From Microcoleus sp. FACHB-61 (GTDB lineage: Bacteria > Cyanobacteriota > Cyanobacteriia > Cyanobacteriales > Microcoleaceae), in the NCBI GenBank assembly GCA_014695295.1, contig JACJNY010000038.1, positions 29,997-93,996 on the forward strand: a DNA stretch of 64,000 bases. The letters are read 5' to 3'. The notes beneath the pieces are model-generated. The model was not told where the DNA came from, made no database searches, and saw nothing but the letters and a program-made list of their open reading frames with translations. Positions 61,565 through 64,000 of the stretch are shown piece by piece (within the stretch, counting starts at the first letter, position 1; each line of letters begins with the position of its first letter). The translations under genes were made by a program, and so were the position numbers.

Positions 61565-62989
61565 CTATACGTTAGCAGAAGATGTTGGCATCGCACTCAT
61601 TTTCTCTAAATCTAGAACTTTTGCCAAGTCTTCTGCACTCATTAAACCCCGTTCTAGCACAATTTGCCGCAAAGATTTTCCTGTTTCTAGAGATTCTTTG
61701 GCGACGGCGGCGGCGTTGAGATAGCCGATGTGAGTGTTGAGGGCGGTAACGAGGGCGAGACTGCCTTCTGCGTAAGCGAGACACCGATCGCCCTTAGCTT
61801 CAATTTTTTCGAGGCATTTGGTGCTCAGGGCGCTAATCGTATTGCCTAAAATTTCGATGCTGTGAATGAGATTGTAGGCGATCAGGGGCATCATCACGTT
61901 CAACTCTAATTGTCCCGCTTGGGCCGCAAGGGCGATCGCGCTATCGTAACCCATAACTTGAAAACAAACCATCGATGTCATTTCTGCCATCACAGGATTG
62001 TATTTTCCCGGCATAATTGACGAACCCGGTTGCACAGGAGGCAGTTGAATTTCTTTCAAACCCGTTTTCGGCCCGGAGTCCATCAAACGCAAGTCGTGGG
62101 ACATTTTAACGCAATCTTGAGCGAGATTTCGCAGTGCACCGGACACATTTACAAACGGTGCCATACTCTGCATAGCTGCCATTAAATGCCTTGCTGGTTT
62201 CAGGGGGTGGTCGATTAATTCGGAGAGAATTTCAGCAACTTTTTGACAGTATTCAGGGTGAGTATTTAAGCCTGTTCCTGCCGCACTTCCACCCAATCCC
62301 AGGGATGTCAAATCATCGGATGCCCTGTCAATTCTCAATGTATGTTCTCTGAGAATTTGCGCCCAAGCACCGAAGGTGTCGCCCAGTCGAACCGGTACGG
62401 CATCTTGCATATGAGTGCGGCCGGATTTAACAATATCTTTGAATTCTTCGGCTTTGTTTTCTAGGGCAACTACGGCCTCCGACAAAGCCGGAAAAAGAGT
62501 CTTTTCTAACGCCAACAATCCGCCGATCCGAATCGCCGTCGGAATCACATCATTTGTGGATTGACCGTAGTTTACATGATCGTTAGGACTAACGCGCTTG
62601 TAGTTGCCTTTTTCATCGCCCATAATTTCCAAAGCGCGATTTGAAAGAACTTCATTAACGTTCATGTGGTGAGAAGTTCCGGCGCCGGCTTGGTAGACAT
62701 CAACTACAAATTGATCGCGCAATTTGCCAGCTAGGATTTCATCTGCTGCTTGGACAATTGCTTGACTGATGTCTTGGGGAATGCAGCCGAGTTCGCCATT
62801 GGCGATCGCCGTTGCTTTTTTAATTAAAACACAAGCATCAACGTATGTTGATAAAGGCTTAATGCCGCTGATCGGGAAATTTTCGATAGCCCTTAGAGTT
62901 TGGATGCCATAATAGACATTAGATGGGATTTGTTTGTCTCCCATCGAGTCGCTTTCGGTGCGATAGGTTGCGGTTGGCTTTTGAGTCAT
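61565..62989 (-). CDS. aspA: Aspartate ammonia-lyase
   Basis: 474 residues from ATG 62989, giving MTQKPTATYRTESDSMGDKQIP; the frame stays open 56 codons further back but that part overlaps a palindromic element and has no homologous look. The enzyme deaminates aspartate to fumarate. Superfamily signatures: TSHHMNVNEVLSNRA, VNYGQSTNDVIPTA, SGRTHMQDAVPVRLGDTFGAW, GGSAAGTGLN and the catalytic-loop GSSIMPGKYNPVMAEM. Aspartase rather than fumarase is indicated by overall resemblance (NVYYGIQTLRAIENFPISG), but the split is not absolute. In a nitrogen-rich neighbourhood it may recycle ammonium or feed fumarate. Confidence 0.9.
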   Translation of the reverse strand: MTQKPTATYRTESDSMGDKQIPSNVYYGIQTLRAIENFPISGIKPLSTYVDACVLIKKATAIANGELGCIPQDISQAIVQAADEILAGKLRDQFVVDVYQAGAGTSHHMNVNEVLSNRALEIMGDEKGNYKRVSPNDHVNYGQSTNDVIPTAIRIGGLLALEKTLFPALSEAVVALENKAEEFKDIVKSGRTHMQDAVPVRLGDTFGAWAQILREHTLRIDRASDDLTSLGLGGSAAGTGLNTHPEYCQKVAEILSELIDHPLKPARHLMAAMQSMAPFVNVSGALRNLAQDCVKMSHDLRLMDSGPKTGLKEIQLPPVQPGSSIMPGKYNPVMAEMTSMVCFQVMGYDSAIALAAQAGQLELNVMMPLIAYNLIHSIEILGNTISALSTKCLEKIEAKGDRCLAYAEGSLALVTALNTHIGYLNAAAVAKESLETGKSLRQIVLERGLMSAEDLAKVLDLEKMSAMPTSSANV

Positions 62990-63593
62990 ATCGTCTCGTT
63001 TGTGATAATTAGGAATTGTGCAAACAGAACTTACGCACAGTTGGTCAGAAACCGGGTTTCTTGTGGGGGAATCTGTTTGAAAGCGTAGTTTTTTGTCAAG
63101 AAACCCGGTTGCTGAAGGTTTTTGTGCGTCCTGGACTGGCAATTTTTTTGGTAACACGGCTGACGGGCGATCTTACTTTTGGGCGCGCGCCGGCAACTTT
63201 ACAGTAATGCGTAAGTCCCGATCGTACAAAATTATCCCACATCTTAGGCTTTAATCTAAAATCTCAAATCTCAAATCGATTGACAGTTTGCAAAAGCTAA
63301 AATTAGTCGATCGGCAAGGGCGATCGCACGCACACAAGGCGAGTCAGCTATAATCAGACAAGTCAATCGATTTCACAAGAGTGTTCAACTCCCACGAACA
63401 AACCAGCAAAAACTTTCAAACACCCGCTAAATATTTTGATAATCGGCTTTAAGTGCCTCTGCGATTTTCCCGGCTTCAGTAAAGGCTATATCCAGCATTG
63501 TTCCCACCGCAGCCATCCCGGAAAAACCGACGGTTTTAATGGCTCACTGAACAGGGCTACATTTATACTATTGAGGTTTAAGGCGATGGTTAG
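62990..63593. other. 604-bp gap behind aspA start
   Basis: It holds the palindromic element at 63029-63216, a short ATTTTAG-type stretch (about 63250-63275) and AGCTATAATCAG at 63346-63357 with a TATAAT box but no matching -35. No gene is seen. Confidence 0.45.
63029..63216. mobile_element. MITE-like element with ACTTACGCA terminal inverted repeats
   Basis: ACTTACGCA at 63029-63037 is exactly inverted as TGCGTAAGT at 63208-63216. Inside, AGAAACCGGGTTTCTT (about 63048-63063) and AAGAAACCCGGTT (about 63098-63112) pair with one another and with themselves. No transposase gene is present. Its length of 188 bp and structure fit a non-autonomous transposable element; the host sequence duplicated at insertion cannot be told by eye. 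A shorter relative lies at 2737-2810. Confidence 0.65.
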
Positions 63594-63824
63594 TCAGCGA
63601 TCGATAAATTCTTGGTAAAACTGCTCATGCAAACCTAAGAAATTATCCATTCCCTCCTTTGTCAGATACCCGCTCTTCTTACCAGTGTGCGGGTTTTCTA
63701 CGTAGCTATAAATTACTTTTGAAACCTTAGGATTCTCGCTCCACCTAATGTTGAACGCTGCATATTTTGGGAAAAAGGTCATTTCTGCATAAGCATCAAT
63801 GTGGTCATGTATCCACCATGCCAA
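63594..63824 (-). CDS. Fragment of an unknown protein without a good start codon
   Basis: The frame is open from 63923 (just after a TGA) to the stop at 63594, and reads as coherent protein from the start: SNIIPHLSEKGYTSFIPYY, TQDWTALAWWIHDHIDAYAEM, FNIRWSENPKVSKVIYSYVEN. No ATG or GTG lies in the upstream part; the first usable codon is TTG 63824. Coherent sequence before any start suggests the 5' end is lost or shifted, perhaps into the overlapping frame that runs out of the window at 64000. The family is not recognised. Confidence 0.35.
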   Translation of the reverse strand: MAWWIHDHIDAYAEMTFFPKYAAFNIRWSENPKVSKVIYSYVENPHTGKKSGYLTKEGMDNFLGLHEQFYQEFIDR

Positions 63825-64000
63825 TGCTGTCCAATCTTGAGTGCGTTCATAGTAAGGGATGAATGATGTATAGCCTTTCTCAGAAAGATGAGGTATAATG
63901 TTACTGACACTAAGTCGTGAGGGTCAAACAGAGAAGATAAGATCAAATGAACTATAATTACATGGTTACGCACAAGCCACGCAAAAGCGATAACACACAT

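Noticed and set aside
63346..63357. TATAAT box for a plus-strand gene
   Set aside because: No -35 element at 16-18 bp and no supported plus-strand gene downstream.

Overview
The window comes from a filamentous, non-heterocystous cyanobacterium, most likely of the Microcoleus/Oscillatoria group. The signs are many HIP1 octamers (GCGATCGC) and GATCG cores, oxygenic-phototroph genes (chlM, bifunctional F/SBPase glpX, a CBS-CP12 fusion, hemA with the plant-type C5 pathway), several protein families confined to cyanobacteria (UPF0182, RcpA-like and PixH-like receivers), and the dense intergenic heptamer arrays (ACTAATG and ATTTTAG types) and palindromic repeats typical of Oscillatoriales. The genus is an inference; no rRNA gene is present.

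Layout. 1-1919: end of a UV-damage endonuclease gene, an SRAP (HMCES-type) abasic-site protein and a VOC protein. 2039-5622: carbon metabolism and tetrapyrrole entry, with a CBS-CP12 fusion divergent from glpX, then hemA. 5846-12706: a large UPF0182 membrane protein, a small membrane-protein pair, a membrane-anchored PIN-domain protein and a site-2-protease-like protein whose HEXXH zinc motif is lost. 13062-14753: tRNA-Arg(UCU), an apparent IS200/IS605-type right end without tnpB, and a conserved cyanobacterial protein. 15306-22988: membrane and hypothetical proteins, an HTH protein with a long Asp/Glu run, a LapA-like protein, a phosphohexomutase, a DUF423 protein and chlM. 23211-32765: nitrogen and amino-sugar metabolism (nagA, purE, two different Amt ammonium transporters), an orphan IS607 TnpA, an SGNH hydrolase, a GxxExxY protein inside an inverted repeat, and ispH.

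33503-41952 is a signalling island: a CHASE3-PAS histidine kinase overlapping an Rcp-type receiver gene, a REC-PAS-kinase, a REC-PAS-PAS-GAF-kinase-REC hybrid, a coiled-coil protein and a PixH-like receiver. 42262-60935 is an exopolysaccharide locus: Wzc-like tyrosine kinase and Wza-like export protein on the minus strand, then Wzy-like polymerase, Wzx-like flippase, six glycosyltransferase-type proteins (one GT61-like with a zinc ribbon, one WecG/TagA/CpsF), an acetyltransferase, an SDR epimerase and a methyltransferase. Together these look like a Wzy-dependent capsule/sheath pathway with possible two-component control from the adjacent island. The window ends with a DUF362 protein, a small conserved protein, aspA and the fragmentary end of an unknown gene.

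The most interesting structures are: a 122-bp tandem duplication at the epimerase/cpsF junction that leaves a dead second start of cpsF; repeat-like DNA incorporated in frame into two histidine-kinase genes; the CP12 fusion missing one of its four cysteines next to F/SBPase; the degenerate S2P homologue; the GxxExxY gene whose first codons are one arm of an inverted repeat; and the tnpB-less IS605-type end. No CRISPR array and no rRNA was seen.
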